64,000 nucleotides of DNA from positions 2,790,001-2,854,000 of the forward strand of contig OY829383.1 in assembly GCA_963691835.1 (NCBI GenBank), in the 5' to 3' direction. Made by a program: the position numbers and the translations under genes. This document shows positions 34,044 to 42,979 of the stretch, piece after piece. Each line of letters starts with the position of its first letter. Position 1 is the first letter of the stretch. The notes beneath the pieces were generated by a model. The model saw nothing but the letters and a program-made list of their open reading frames with translations, did no database searches and was not told the origin of the DNA. This DNA comes from G963691835 sp963691835 (GTDB taxonomy: Bacteria > Pseudomonadota > Alphaproteobacteria > Thalassobaculales > Thalassobaculaceae).

Positions 34044-35636
34044 TCACCTCACTTTCGACCAGACGCCATCGCGGTATTGCGGATAGTGGGCGAATTCGCC
34101 CGGGACCGGCTCCCGCACGACCTTTTTCCAGCCATGCCCGAACAAGGTCTTCACGCGCACCTTGTCGACGGGCGGATGAAACGGGTTCGGGTGATAGCGC
34201 CCGGCCATGAAGCGCCGTTCGAAATAGGGCTTCCGGCCCGCATGGATCGGGGCCGAAACGCCGTCCACGAACAGGAGTTGCTCGCCCCCCGGCATATTCA
34301 GGATTTCATCGGAGGTCATCAGCGCACGGGCACGCAGCGCGGGCGTGCCCTCTTGCCGCTCCGCATGGATGAGGCGCGCATGGGCGTCCAGCGGATCGCC
34401 GCCATCCACGAGCTGCCGGAATGCCTGTTCGCGCGCGTGGCGGGCTTGTTCGGAGCGCATTTCATCTTCATAGCGCAGCGTTTGCGCGCCGAGCATTTTT
34501 GAAAGCGTGGTCGCCGTCTCCAGATCGCGAACCCCGAAGAACTGCCGCACCGCCGCCGAAGACAGAATGATGTTTTCCGTGTCTGGCCCGAGCGCCTTCA
34601 TCTGCTTGCTGCTCTGGAAAATCGCCCAGGGCCGGATGCCGATACCGGCGCCATAGGTGAAGAGCTTCACCACGAGCGGGAATGCGCCGAGCTGCGCACA
34701 TTCATCCAGCACCCAGGTCTGACGGGCGGCGGCGGGCGTGCGGGACTTGTAGATCAGGCCCGCCGCAAACAGTGCTTTCAGCACGGGCGCCCAGGCTTCC
34801 ACATACTGCGGCGGCACCATGAAATAGACCTGACAGGTCTGATTACCGCGCGTCAGATCCTCCAGTGAGAAGTCGAATGGCGGCGAGACCGAGGCCATCA
34901 ACTGCGGGTCTGACAGGCAGGCAACCGACTTCGAGAGCTCGCCCAAGATACCCTGGAACCCGCCTGTCGGGTTTGTTCGTCCCTCGGCGATTTCTTTTTC
35001 GATGCGGCGAACATGCTCGTGCCCGGATTCATGCATCTCGAAGGCGAAGTTGAGCCAGGCCTCGCCCGCGGCCACGGCCAGATTAATGCCGGTGTAGAGC
35101 GCGGGCAGCGTCAGGACGCCGTCGCGTTCCGTGACGGCAAGCGCCAACGCCTCGAAATACTCCCGTGCCCGGCGCTCGAAAAAATCACCAGATGAGCTGC
35201 CCGAGAGCGGGATCATGTTCTCGGCAAGCACCTTAACGTCGGAGATTAGCGAGCGGCTGTCCTTGCGGATTGGGTCCACCGGATTGACGCGGTGCGAGAT
35301 CAACCCGTGCAGGCCGCCCGGATTCCAATAGAAACAGAACTTTCCGTCCGCCGTCTGATCCAGACTGACCATGGCCAGCTCACCCTTTGGATCGAGGATG
35401 AGCATCGAGCCCGCATGAATGCCGGAGCAGATGTTGTATCCCAGCACGTCGGAGAGCTTGCCGGTGCGCGCGCCCGCGATGGTCACAAGGCCGCCCGCTC
35501 CCTCGTACCAAAGCGGACGATCCCTTTCGAACCCGAGGAGCAGGGAGTCAGGGTTTTGCCGGAACATCCCCGCGCGCCGGATCTCGGCCGTATCGGCAAA
35601 ACGGGCGGAGCCGAACGGACTGGCCGCGTTGTTCAT
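34044..35636 (-). CDS. TraG/VirD4-family type IV coupling protein, soluble form
   Basis: A 530-residue protein; ATG 35636 overlaps the upstream gene's stop (ATGA). Walker A is GARTGKLSDV near residue 68, a variant of the usual GxxGxGKG. DPKGELA, Walker B WVLDECAQLGAF near 330, and FQSSKQMKALG are typical of VirD4/TraG. The protein brings the relaxase-DNA complex to a secretion channel. Family members normally begin with two membrane helices; here they are absent and a separate two-helix protein is encoded just upstream. Confidence 0.87.
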   Translation of the reverse strand: MNNAASPFGSARFADTAEIRRAGMFRQNPDSLLLGFERDRPLWYEGAGGLVTIAGARTGKLSDVLGYNICSGIHAGSMLILDPKGELAMVSLDQTADGKFCFYWNPGGLHGLISHRVNPVDPIRKDSRSLISDVKVLAENMIPLSGSSSGDFFERRAREYFEALALAVTERDGVLTLPALYTGINLAVAAGEAWLNFAFEMHESGHEHVRRIEKEIAEGRTNPTGGFQGILGELSKSVACLSDPQLMASVSPPFDFSLEDLTRGNQTCQVYFMVPPQYVEAWAPVLKALFAAGLIYKSRTPAAARQTWVLDECAQLGAFPLVVKLFTYGAGIGIRPWAIFQSSKQMKALGPDTENIILSSAAVRQFFGVRDLETATTLSKMLGAQTLRYEDEMRSEQARHAREQAFRQLVDGGDPLDAHARLIHAERQEGTPALRARALMTSDEILNMPGGEQLLFVDGVSAPIHAGRKPYFERRFMAGRYHPNPFHPPVDKVRVKTLFGHGWKKVVREPVPGEFAHYPQYRDGVWSKVR

Positions 35637-35950
35637 CGCATGCCTCCCCCGATACGAAACCCGCCAAGGAGGCCGCGCCCTTCCAGGATTCTCAGGATCA
35701 CGCCAATCACCATGCGCGCCGCGCCATAGACACCCACGGCACAGACCACCCACCAAGCGACGTTCACGATGTCACCATGGCCATGGCCATAGTGGTCGTG
35801 GGCGAAATCCCGGACGAAGGCGATGGTCGCGGTCCGCAGCGGTCCCGTCCCAAAGAACGCGGCCGTGATCGCGCCCACGGTTGCAAGGACGCGCACGCCC
35901 TGACTTTCTCCGCTGCGGCCACCGCCGCCGAATTCTTGTTGCCTCGACAT
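35633..35950 (-). CDS. Small two-helix membrane protein, candidate membrane anchor of the coupling protein
   Basis: A 105-residue protein; ATG 35950 has GGAGG upstream. A Gly-rich N-terminus, then helix VLATVGAITAAFFGTG, a His/Asp-rich loop (HDHYGHGHGD), and helix VVCAVGVYGAARMVIGVIL. Its stop overlaps the coupling-protein start. The missing N-terminal membrane domain of the coupling protein and this layout suggest a split protein, which is inference. The His-rich loop could bind metal. Confidence 0.65.
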   Translation of the reverse strand: MSRQQEFGGGGRSGESQGVRVLATVGAITAAFFGTGPLRTATIAFVRDFAHDHYGHGHGDIVNVAWWVVCAVGVYGAARMVIGVILRILEGRGLLGGFRIGGGMR

Positions 35951-35977
35951 GATGCGGACCTCCAGATCAAAGCGGGA

Positions 35978-36883
35978 TCAATCAGCGCCGGACGGGCGCA
36001 GGCGGTACACGTCCACACGTGACGCCCCGGCCGCCTCGAAATACGCCCTCCAGAAATCCGCCAGCTCGTCCTCGGTGCAGTACGGCGGATATTCCCCGCG
36101 CAGCAACAGGTAGAGGGAGACCTCCAAGCCGGGCATCGCGGCGGGAGCCACCCGGCGATATTCGCGCTTTTTCTTGAAGCGGGCGAAGGACGGCAGATCG
36201 CCCTTCACATCGCAAAACCGCGCGATTTCACCCGTGTTCTGAATACCGTCGGTGAACAGGATCAGCCGCTTGCGGCCACCCGCATCCCGGAAGCCGGGAC
36301 CCCGCGAGATCGCCTGCATCTGCTCCAGGAGCGGGCTGTCGAGCGCCAACACAGCGCCGGTGGCCTTCGTCTTGGCGAAGATGCCATCAATCACCGGATC
36401 GACGATCTCGCGGAAGCGCTTATCGGCTTCGTTCGCAAGGAAGCCCGAGGACGCCGGCTTATCAATACCGTGGCGGGCGTAGTCCGCATCGGAGCGGGCC
36501 GGACCGCAAATCTCGATCTCACCGCTCGCCAGATCACCGACAGTGGCCTTGTTGGTCGTGATCACCGCGAAGCGGTCATTGAACGGCAAGGTCTGCCAGG
36601 CCCGCACCACCGCCGCGCGGATATCCCGCTCCTGCGAAGCGCTCCAACCCATCGACACATCCCACCAGAGCATGGTGGACCCTTGCGGTTGGGCACTATC
36701 ATAACAGCCCATCACATCGGGCCGGACCTCGTTCGCACCAGATACGATGGCGAAACCGACCCCACCCAGCATGATGGACGCGGCCACCCCCGTAACGACT
36801 GGAGCAATCCATTTGGATGCCGTCTTGCCGCCGCGTACGCGGCGGCGCGGGCGCGAAAATTGGGTCTTTGCACGACGGCTCAT
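35978..36883 (-). CDS. Membrane-anchored vWA-like protein
   Basis: A 301-residue protein. An Arg-rich N-terminus precedes one membrane helix (IAPVVTGVAASIMLGGVGFA, residues about 26-46). The rest is probably periplasmic and looks like a von Willebrand A domain: MLWWDVSMGWSASQ (MIDAS-like DxSxG), a strand RFAVITT and LILFTDGIQNTG. Its start overlaps the preceding membrane protein's stop (ATGA). No toxin or channel motif is seen. It probably works with that partner at the envelope; the role in transfer or cell protection is unknown. Confidence 0.65.
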   Translation of the reverse strand: MSRRAKTQFSRPRRRVRGGKTASKWIAPVVTGVAASIMLGGVGFAIVSGANEVRPDVMGCYDSAQPQGSTMLWWDVSMGWSASQERDIRAAVVRAWQTLPFNDRFAVITTNKATVGDLASGEIEICGPARSDADYARHGIDKPASSGFLANEADKRFREIVDPVIDGIFAKTKATGAVLALDSPLLEQMQAISRGPGFRDAGGRKRLILFTDGIQNTGEIARFCDVKGDLPSFARFKKKREYRRVAPAAMPGLEVSLYLLLRGEYPPYCTEDELADFWRAYFEAAGASRVDVYRLRPSGAD

Positions 36884-38244
36884 CTATCGTCCTCCTTGTT
36901 TTTTGTGCCGTAAAAGCTCGTGGTGATCAGCGAGCGTGCTTCTTCTGCGGCGGCGCTGATCGCCGTGCGGCAGCTCTCGATATCCGCCTGAATGTCGCGC
37001 GCGGGGTTATTCGGCGGGCTCCATTCGACCCGGAACCGGGTGCGGATCGCGTCCGCGTTGATACGCTTGAACGGTGGCGGATTCTTACCGGTGATCGAGT
37101 GGTAAATACCCACGATGTGGTCGTGAGTGGCATCGATCGCCGAGATGGCATCCAGGGCGGCATCCGAAAGCGCGGCTTTGTCTGCTTCGTACCGCGCAAC
37201 GCGCTCCGGCCGCCCCTCGGACGAACCGAAGACCGGTTCCACCGCTTCGTCAATTAAGGACAGATACTCGGCCTCGGTCTCATCGATCTCCGTCAAGCCA
37301 TCGGCATGGGCGTCGTCTCTACCGTGTTCGGAGCTTGCGACGGACCGGGAGTGCGCCAGTTCGCGGCCTGGATCAGGGTCTCCAAAGGCGCTCATCCCCT
37401 CGACCCAGGCGAGAACCGAGCCCCCAAACCCGAAGATCAGCAACAAGGTGCTGTCGAGAGTCCCAAAAACCGCCAGCGGATTGGCAAGGAACGAAAGCAG
37501 CGCATCGTCTAGCGTCCCTTCAGCCCGAGCCGTCGCGAGTGTGCCATGCAGGATCAGGATCGACGCGCCTACGAGTGGGGCCGCTATCCGGGCAAGCCAA
37601 CGCTTTCGGGTGTCAGAGCCGCTAGGAACCGGAGCGTCTTCGGCGTAGTTGAAATAGCGCCCGGTCAGATGCCCGCCGATCACCGCCGACAACAGGACCG
37701 CAGCACCGCTCGCCATGACACCCAGGGTCGCGCCCGCCGCAAGCGTCGGAACAACACCCGACTGATAGAAGACCGACCCGGTCAACAAGCCCTCGGCCAC
37801 CAGGAAAGCCGAGATCAGGAACATAGGCACAATGCGGACCGGCAGAACCTTGCCCGGCATGAGCCCCTTTTGTGTCAGATAGGCCCGGTAGATCGCTCTC
37901 GCCTCGGTGAGTTCGGCGTTGATCGCGTCGAGCTCTAGCGAAGCCCCGATACCGATGGACAAAATCCGCTCCGCACCGGTGGCGGCCATTGACTTGACGC
38001 CATCGATCGAGAAGGCCATGGCTTCAGCGTCGCGGGCCTCGATCTCGATTCTTGCCTCGCGGAGACCGGCAAGCATGCTCGTAAGTGCTTCGATTGACCT
38101 ATCGTTCACCACCTGCGCGATATCGCCGATAGGCTGACCGTCGCGGGCGCGAACGACCACCTCCGCGAACAAGTCCGCGCCGGTGTGCCGGGCCATCTTG
38201 CCGGACACGATGCCGGTCTTCCGGCGAAACCATGGGAATGACAT
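36880..38244 (-). CDS. Four-helix membrane protein of unknown function, first gene of the transfer operon
   Basis: A 454-residue protein. Residues 1-130 are soluble and helical. Hydrophobic segments lie near 137-157 (IVPMFLISAFLVAEGLLTG), 165-190, 218-235 and 260-285 (VFGTLDSTLLLIFGFGGSVL). A long soluble C-terminus of about 165 residues follows, with helical segments and a KNPPPFKRINADAIRTRF stretch. It is translationally coupled to the vWA protein. No family is recognised. Confidence 0.6.
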   Translation of the reverse strand: MSFPWFRRKTGIVSGKMARHTGADLFAEVVVRARDGQPIGDIAQVVNDRSIEALTSMLAGLREARIEIEARDAEAMAFSIDGVKSMAATGAERILSIGIGASLELDAINAELTEARAIYRAYLTQKGLMPGKVLPVRIVPMFLISAFLVAEGLLTGSVFYQSGVVPTLAAGATLGVMASGAAVLLSAVIGGHLTGRYFNYAEDAPVPSGSDTRKRWLARIAAPLVGASILILHGTLATARAEGTLDDALLSFLANPLAVFGTLDSTLLLIFGFGGSVLAWVEGMSAFGDPDPGRELAHSRSVASSEHGRDDAHADGLTEIDETEAEYLSLIDEAVEPVFGSSEGRPERVARYEADKAALSDAALDAISAIDATHDHIVGIYHSITGKNPPPFKRINADAIRTRFRVEWSPPNNPARDIQADIESCRTAISAAAEEARSLITTSFYGTKNKEDDR

Positions 38245-38475
38245 CCCGATCCTCCTGTTCGCGGACGCACTGCGCCTTTCAAAAAAAGCGATCAGGAGGT
38301 TTTGTTTGGGAGGATGCTTAAGAGGGTGGCGCGCCCGTCAACGTTGGGCAAGCGCTTTGGTCGCCTTCGAGGCCCTGATATACCAAGGCCGCAGAACGCG
38401 AATTCATCCTTATCTTATTGTGAATGATAGATATATCCTGTCGCAGTCATGGGGTCGTCTCCAGGCGGGTAGAGA
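38245..38475. promoter_or_regulatory. Divergent intergenic region of the transfer operon
   Basis: A 231-base gap between the divergent membrane-protein gene and the HTH gene. It presumably holds promoters for both. The 38405-38450 part is AT-rich and has runs resembling -10 elements, but no clear operator was found. Confidence 0.35.
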
Positions 38476-39075
38476 ATGCGACGGGCACCGCAGGTCAAGA
38501 ATCACGGTATGATCAATGACAAGCTCCTCGACTGCTACGCCCGGCGATTGCCCCCGCAGGAGGCCGCGAAGCGCTCCGGCGTCAGCCTCAATACGGTCTA
38601 CGCGCATTACGGACGCTTCCGGGACCGCCTGGTTTTCACCGGGTATTATCAAGACGGCGCTCTGTCTCTCGATGAAGAAGGCCTATCGCCAGGAATCCAG
38701 GAGGAGCTGCGCTTCCGCCGGGGTGTCCGAACGGAAGGAATCTTTTCGCATGCCGCCGAACTCATCGAATGGGCCGAGGAATGGCCGCCGAAGCTCGTCT
38801 CCAGGCATATCCGCAAGATCGTGGAGTTGACCGGGCCGCTCCATGCCGAGCCCGAACTGAATGAGGATCAGGCGTCCCGCCTCAGCATCTATGTCCGGTA
38901 CGCCAGAACGGAACTCATTCTCAGCAGGTTGCACGCGGTCCAGACGCCCGACGAAGCGTCGACCGGCAGGATTGAGCGCGCTGAACAACAGAAAGCCGAT
39001 CTTTGGCGCGCCTATCGCTCAGCGAGCAAACGTATCGAGCGCAGTGCTCTGAAGGAAGGTGTCAAACGAAAGTAA
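38476..39075 (+). CDS. HTH-containing protein, possible regulator of the transfer operon
   Basis: A 199-residue protein. Near residues 24-45, PQEAAKRSGVSLNTVYAHYG has a clear helix-turn-helix layout like resolvase-type and transposase HTHs. The remainder is helical and charged, with HIRKIVELTGPLHAEPELNE and a Lys/Arg-rich end. Start ATG 38476 follows GGTAGAG; a second ATG lies at 38509. It is divergent from the coupling-protein operon, suggesting a regulatory role. No ligand domain is recognised. Confidence 0.6.
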   Translation: MRRAPQVKNHGMINDKLLDCYARRLPPQEAAKRSGVSLNTVYAHYGRFRDRLVFTGYYQDGALSLDEEGLSPGIQEELRFRRGVRTEGIFSHAAELIEWAEEWPPKLVSRHIRKIVELTGPLHAEPELNEDQASRLSIYVRYARTELILSRLHAVQTPDEASTGRIERAEQQKADLWRAYRSASKRIERSALKEGVKRK

Positions 39076-39151
39076 TGAAGAAAATTCAACATACCATCTC
39101 ACCAATTCCAGAACTTATTATTGTATTTAGTTATCTAATTTATTCTCATAA

Positions 39152-39337
39152 TCAAAATTTAAAGGTGCGCAATTGCCGCCGCATCCCCCGCAATCGTCGC
39201 AGGTTTTCCGGAGCATTGAGAGCGCGGGTGGTGGCTTCGAATTCCTTCTTGTCCCCGGCTTCACCAGAGAGCCAGGCCCGCAGCGCGGCATAGTGATTGG
39301 GGCGGAGCCGCCTGACGATATCGAGCGGTCCAGAGGT
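39152..39337 (-). pseudogene. Protein-like frame continuing past the stop of the neighbouring gene
   Basis: On the minus strand, exactly in frame after the TAA of the 39338 gene, 61 codons read like real protein: LRPNHYAALRAWLSGEAGDK, then EFEATTRALNAPENLRRLRG, before a TGA at 39152. There is no start codon early enough to make it separately. Either the two pieces are one gene split by a nonsense mutation, or this is a decayed gene fragment. Confidence 0.45.
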
Positions 39338-39904
39338 TTACTCCTGCACCACTATTCCATCTGACATTGCGATCAGCAGTCTGATTGCGTTGCGGAGATC
39401 GCGGGGCTTCATCTTGTTGTAGTACCCTCGGCCCGGAAGCTTACCGCTCAAAATCTTGATCTCCCTTTGGGCGGCGGTATCGTTCTCCCATCCGCCGGGA
39501 AACACACGGACTGTCACGTTATCCACATGGCCGGAAATTTCCACGAACACATGGAAGTCTTCGCGGTTGAGCCGCACGGCGGTTTGCGTCATCTCTCCAA
39601 GGAGCCTGTCCGCCGCTCTGCGGTAGAAATAGTCTCGCGCGGGACGTATCAGAAGATCGAAGAGCCTCCGTCTCCCGGCCCGAAGCTTCATAAGCATCTG
39701 CGTTGCTCGTGATGGGTTCGCTGGCACTTGAGCCGGAGTCTGAAATGCATCATGAACGGCATGCGCATCGGGGGTAATTTTTTCGTCGTGCGCATCGCCA
39801 ATGCCCACATTTTGACTGCGAAAAAATCGGAACGGGGATCGCTCCGGCGGGACTGAATTCCGATTGTCATTATCGCTTACCAGAGTAAGGTCATTTTTCT
39901 TCAT
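39338..39904 (-). CDS. Unrecognised protein, possibly truncated at the C-terminus
   Basis: A 188-residue protein. The N-terminal 60 residues are polar and probably disordered. Residues about 68-188 look folded: LMKLRAGRRRLFDLLIRPAR, a helix with many Arg, then FHVFVEISGHVDNVTVRVFP (strands), and a helical end. It ends at a TAA that may be premature (see 39152-39337). Upstream of its start lies an AT-rich region. Function unknown. Confidence 0.55.
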   Translation of the reverse strand: MKKNDLTLVSDNDNRNSVPPERSPFRFFRSQNVGIGDAHDEKITPDAHAVHDAFQTPAQVPANPSRATQMLMKLRAGRRRLFDLLIRPARDYFYRRAADRLLGEMTQTAVRLNREDFHVFVEISGHVDNVTVRVFPGGWENDTAAQREIKILSGKLPGRGYYNKMKPRDLRNAIRLLIAMSDGIVVQE

Positions 39905-40221
39905 GAAGCGCCCCTTTAAATATTAAAAAATGGAAGACTATTTAATTTTAACAAATCAATGTTAACACTTCATTAAATAAGGCACGATAATTTGGATATT
40001 GTCGCAGAACCCCTGTGACTTATTACCTGCCCCGCAGATATGCGGGGCTTTTTTATTGGGGTATAATGCAATTTCAATAAAATATTCGTATTTATGTTCA
40101 ATTTTATATTTATAATTATAAATTTGTTTATATAATTAACATAATAACAATTCTTTTTTCCTAATATGTTTATGTAACGGAATTAAGTCCGTTTCACGAA
40201 CAGGGGAATTATAGAATTAAA
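39905..40221. other. AT-rich intergenic region with terminator
   Basis: A 317-base stretch much richer in A and T than its surroundings. GCCCCGCA (40029-40036) pairs with TGCGGGGC (40041-40048) and is followed by TTTTTTATT, a good rho-independent terminator. It lies upstream of the minus-strand gene's start, so it may end an untranslated transcript or protect against read-through. A perfect TATAAT lies at 40062-40067, without an obvious -35 element. It could hold the promoters for both flanking genes. No gene is seen. Confidence 0.55.
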
Positions 40222-41439
40222 ATGACTAAGAATCACGGTATAGAAAGAGTGAGCGATCCCGCTGCCGCGCGATATTATGAAGCAGCCAGCAATATGGGCG
40301 CAGGTCTTCTCAACACTTCATTTCAAGATGCGGATGACATTGCAGAGGCGGTGGCGCAGCCGGATCGTGACATCGTGAAAGAGCGCATCGCGACTGAGGT
40401 ACAAATCCAGCGCGAGATTGCGGACGGTACAGGCTCCATTACGAGCATCGCCGTGCAGGCTCAAAGAGACAGCGGGCTCCAGGCGCGGGCCGAAGCGGAG
40501 AAGAAGGACAAGAAGGGCGGCATCGACATGACGACTCGGCTCATCCTCCTCAATCAGCAAATCGAAGCGTTGGATTTCAAGATTGGTGAACTCGAGAGCC
40601 GGATCGACGACATTGAGGACCGGATTTTTTCACCCGAAGAGCAGGCCGCGTTCAATGCCCTGCCGCCCGAAGACCGATACGCCGCAAAGGATCAGGTCAT
40701 GCGGGACAAGGTCGCGAGTGGCGAGATCACGCAGGCGGAATACGACGAATGGAAACGACTTCACGACGAATTGAAAGCGACGAAGCAGCAGAAAGCGGAG
40801 GTCGAAGCGGAAGTGCAGACAATTCATGCAGATGCTAAAGCGGATGCAGAACGTGAGCTTGCCGGAGACATCCGAAAAGCCTCAGAAGCCGAGAGAACCG
40901 CAACGCTCACAAGTGAACAGCAGAACAGCATCGACGCTGCGACCGACGATGCGATAACAGCCGCAGACAAGACCGAAGGCTTGGAGCAACGCATGCTCAC
41001 GCTGGAGGATTTGGAGCAATACAAAAGGACAGACGAATACACCGCTAGGATCGACGAATTTATTGAGAATGCCGACCCCGATATTATCTCTCAAGAGCTA
41101 AAAGACAATCCGGACTCTGAAATATCGGCGCGAATTGGATTAAGAAACTTTTACGAAGATCTTTCTTTTCTAGATGAATATAAAGGGACTGATGATTATC
41201 AGATGTATGTGCAAATGGCAGTGGACGACGCCCCAGAAAGCGTTCGGGAGGCGCTCCGAAATGAACCAAATTTGAATGAAGAACTTACAACAGCCCTTTA
41301 TGAACCGTACTCGGATGAAATGGATGCGGAACAAAGATCAACTTCGGCCAGCCCCAAGCGAGAGACCGATGAACCCAGTGGGCAGTCAACAACAGACCCA
41401 AATCCTGACCTTGCTGCCAAACCGATGGGGCTGGGTTAA
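40222..41439 (+). CDS. Acidic coiled-coil protein, unassigned
   Basis: A 405-residue protein with GGGG four to seven bases upstream of an AT-rich spacer. Residues 85-240 are dense in Glu, Lys, Ala and Gln, with heptad-like spacing (LNQQIEALDFKIGELESRI), indicating a long coiled coil. A helical segment near 265-340 has two similar units (FIENADPDIISQELKDNPD and AVDDAPESVREALRNEP). The tail is disordered. No membrane segment or signal is seen. It lies convergent with, and directly abuts, the periplasmic-type gene at 41440. Function unknown. Confidence 0.6.
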   Translation: MTKNHGIERVSDPAAARYYEAASNMGAGLLNTSFQDADDIAEAVAQPDRDIVKERIATEVQIQREIADGTGSITSIAVQAQRDSGLQARAEAEKKDKKGGIDMTTRLILLNQQIEALDFKIGELESRIDDIEDRIFSPEEQAAFNALPPEDRYAAKDQVMRDKVASGEITQAEYDEWKRLHDELKATKQQKAEVEAEVQTIHADAKADAERELAGDIRKASEAERTATLTSEQQNSIDAATDDAITAADKTEGLEQRMLTLEDLEQYKRTDEYTARIDEFIENADPDIISQELKDNPDSEISARIGLRNFYEDLSFLDEYKGTDDYQMYVQMAVDDAPESVREALRNEPNLNEELTTALYEPYSDEMDAEQRSTSASPKRETDEPSGQSTTDPNPDLAAKPMGLG

Positions 41440-41829
41440 TCAAGACCGCTCCAGGCACCAGTCCAGAGCTTTGTTTCCAGCGCTACCAACTTGCCCGTCG
41501 CGAAACTTGTACGAAAAGTCCCCGACCTCAACCGTCAGGCTCTTCGGAAACCCTCGCTCCGCTGTGACGGTCGCTGGACATCCTTCACTGCGTAGGACGC
41601 GAGCAATGCTGTCTGCGGAAATCGGGTTAAATCCCGGCCCAACCCGAAGCGTTACATGCTTACCCGGCAAGTTTGCCGTTTGGGTTGCTGCCGCAACCTG
41701 ATCCTGCGCGTGTGCGGGGGCGGGGGCGGATGTGAGCGTTGTTGCGGCCGTTCCCGCAGCAAACGCGGCTGCGGTAAATGCGCCGATAAAGGCTGCTCTG
41801 CTGTTTGCTATACTTTGCATTAATCTCAT
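41440..41829 (-). CDS. Small exported protein of unknown function
   Basis: A 129-residue protein. ATG 41829 (MRLMQSIANSRAAFIGAF) gives a clean signal peptide with a hydrophobic core FIGAFTAAAFAAGTAATT and a cleavage-like AHAQD near residue 40; longer frames upstream do not. The mature part (about 90 residues) has TLRVGPGFNPISADSIARVL and TVEVGDFSYKFRDG, likely alternating strands and helices. Two Cys (EGCPATV and LDWCLERS) could form a disulfide. Function unknown. Confidence 0.6.
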   Translation of the reverse strand: MRLMQSIANSRAAFIGAFTAAAFAAGTAATTLTSAPAPAHAQDQVAAATQTANLPGKHVTLRVGPGFNPISADSIARVLRSEGCPATVTAERGFPKSLTVEVGDFSYKFRDGQVGSAGNKALDWCLERS

Positions 41830-42101
41830 AACAATCTCTCTATCGAAATTATCTTTGATGAATGATCGTAATATACACAATATTCGATCACTTGTCCAGT
41901 TTTTCACTTGACATGTTACGGACAGATATTTGAATAATTGTCTGTTCATAAGGGAACCTATTTGTACCGATCGATGAATTGTTTGAAAATGGAAATTATC
42001 AACTTGAAAATTGCCGGAATTCCGCCATTCTACCTTCGCGCAATCCCGCGCCTGACGCCGGTGACAAAACCGTTCCCTTTTGTCCCGTCATGGAGGCTCC
42101 C

Positions 42102-42710
42102 ATGAGCCCGCGTTCAGGCCCGGAATCCGCCGCATCCCGCAAAATCGGCTATGCCCGCGTCTCGACGGCGGCGCAGTCCTGCGACCAGCAGATTCATGCC
42201 CTCAAAAATGCCGGATGCATGCATGTGTATGTCGATGACGGGGTGCGCGCGAACGCCAAGCTCCGGGCCGGCCTGGAGGAGGCCAAGGCCGCGCTCGCGC
42301 CCGGTGACGTGTTCGTGGTGTGGGCCATCGACCGGGCGTTTCGCTCCACGATTGAGGCGATCCTGTTCCTTGATGATCTCATGCGCCGGGAGATCGCGTT
42401 CCTGTCGCTCACACAGGCAATCGATACCCGCACGCCCGAGGGCCGGAAGTGGTACATCGACACCGCGTCATGGGCGGAATACGAGCGGGAGATCATATCC
42501 CGCCGGACCCGCGAGAAGATGGCGCAGGCCAAACGCGAGGGACGCCCCATCGGACGGCGATATAAACTCTCCGAAGACTGTGTGCGGGACGCCTATCGGC
42601 AGCGCACGGAAGCCGGCGCCACTCTCACCGCCATCGCCGCCAGGTATGCGGTGGCCCCCATAACCATCCGCAGGGCGTTTCGGCGGTATGGGCTGAAGGA
42701 GGCGCGATGA
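42102..42710 (+). CDS. Small serine recombinase (resolvase/invertase family)
   Basis: A 202-residue protein; ATG 42102 sits behind GGAGG. Catalytic Ser in IGYARVSTAAQ near residue 17, ALAPGDVFVVWAIDRAFRST, TPEGRKWYIDTASWAEYERE and SRRTREKMAQAKREGRPIGR precede an HTH of Hin/Tn3-resolvase type (CVRDAYRQRTEAGATL...TIRRAFRRYG). It probably resolves multimers or inverts a segment of the element; it is much shorter than the integrase. Its stop overlaps the next ATG. Confidence 0.87.
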   Translation: MSPRSGPESAASRKIGYARVSTAAQSCDQQIHALKNAGCMHVYVDDGVRANAKLRAGLEEAKAALAPGDVFVVWAIDRAFRSTIEAILFLDDLMRREIAFLSLTQAIDTRTPEGRKWYIDTASWAEYEREIISRRTREKMAQAKREGRPIGRRYKLSEDCVRDAYRQRTEAGATLTAIAARYAVAPITIRRAFRRYGLKEAR

Positions 42711-42979
42711 CGGTTGGGACGTATGGAAGAAAGGGCCGCGCCGATACGGTTGATTGTCATGTGGGGGTGCAGCTGCGGTTGCTCCGCAAGGACCGTGGCC
42801 TCTCGCAGACGGCTTTGGCCGCGCGGATCGGTGTCACGTTCCAACAACTCCAGAAATATGAGAGCGGTCGCAACCGGCTCTCCGCCTCCACGCTCTACCG
42901 ACTCGCATCAGCGCTTGGAGTCGACGTCTCGGCGTTCTTTGTGGGGCTGCCTGACCCGGTTCGATCTGACCCGGCTTGA
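42707..42979 (+). CDS. XRE-family HTH regulator, coupled to resolvase gene
   Basis: A 90-residue protein with an HTH_3 domain at residues 20-78: LRLLRKDRGLSQTALAARIG, then VTFQQLQKYESGRNRLS, LYRLASALGVDVSAFF. This is the standard Cro/CI-like layout. Start overlaps the resolvase stop (ATGA). It precedes the restriction enzyme gene by about 350 bases in the same direction and may act as its controller protein, which is a common arrangement for restriction-modification genes. Confidence 0.82.
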   Translation: MTVGTYGRKGRADTVDCHVGVQLRLLRKDRGLSQTALAARIGVTFQQLQKYESGRNRLSASTLYRLASALGVDVSAFFVGLPDPVRSDPA

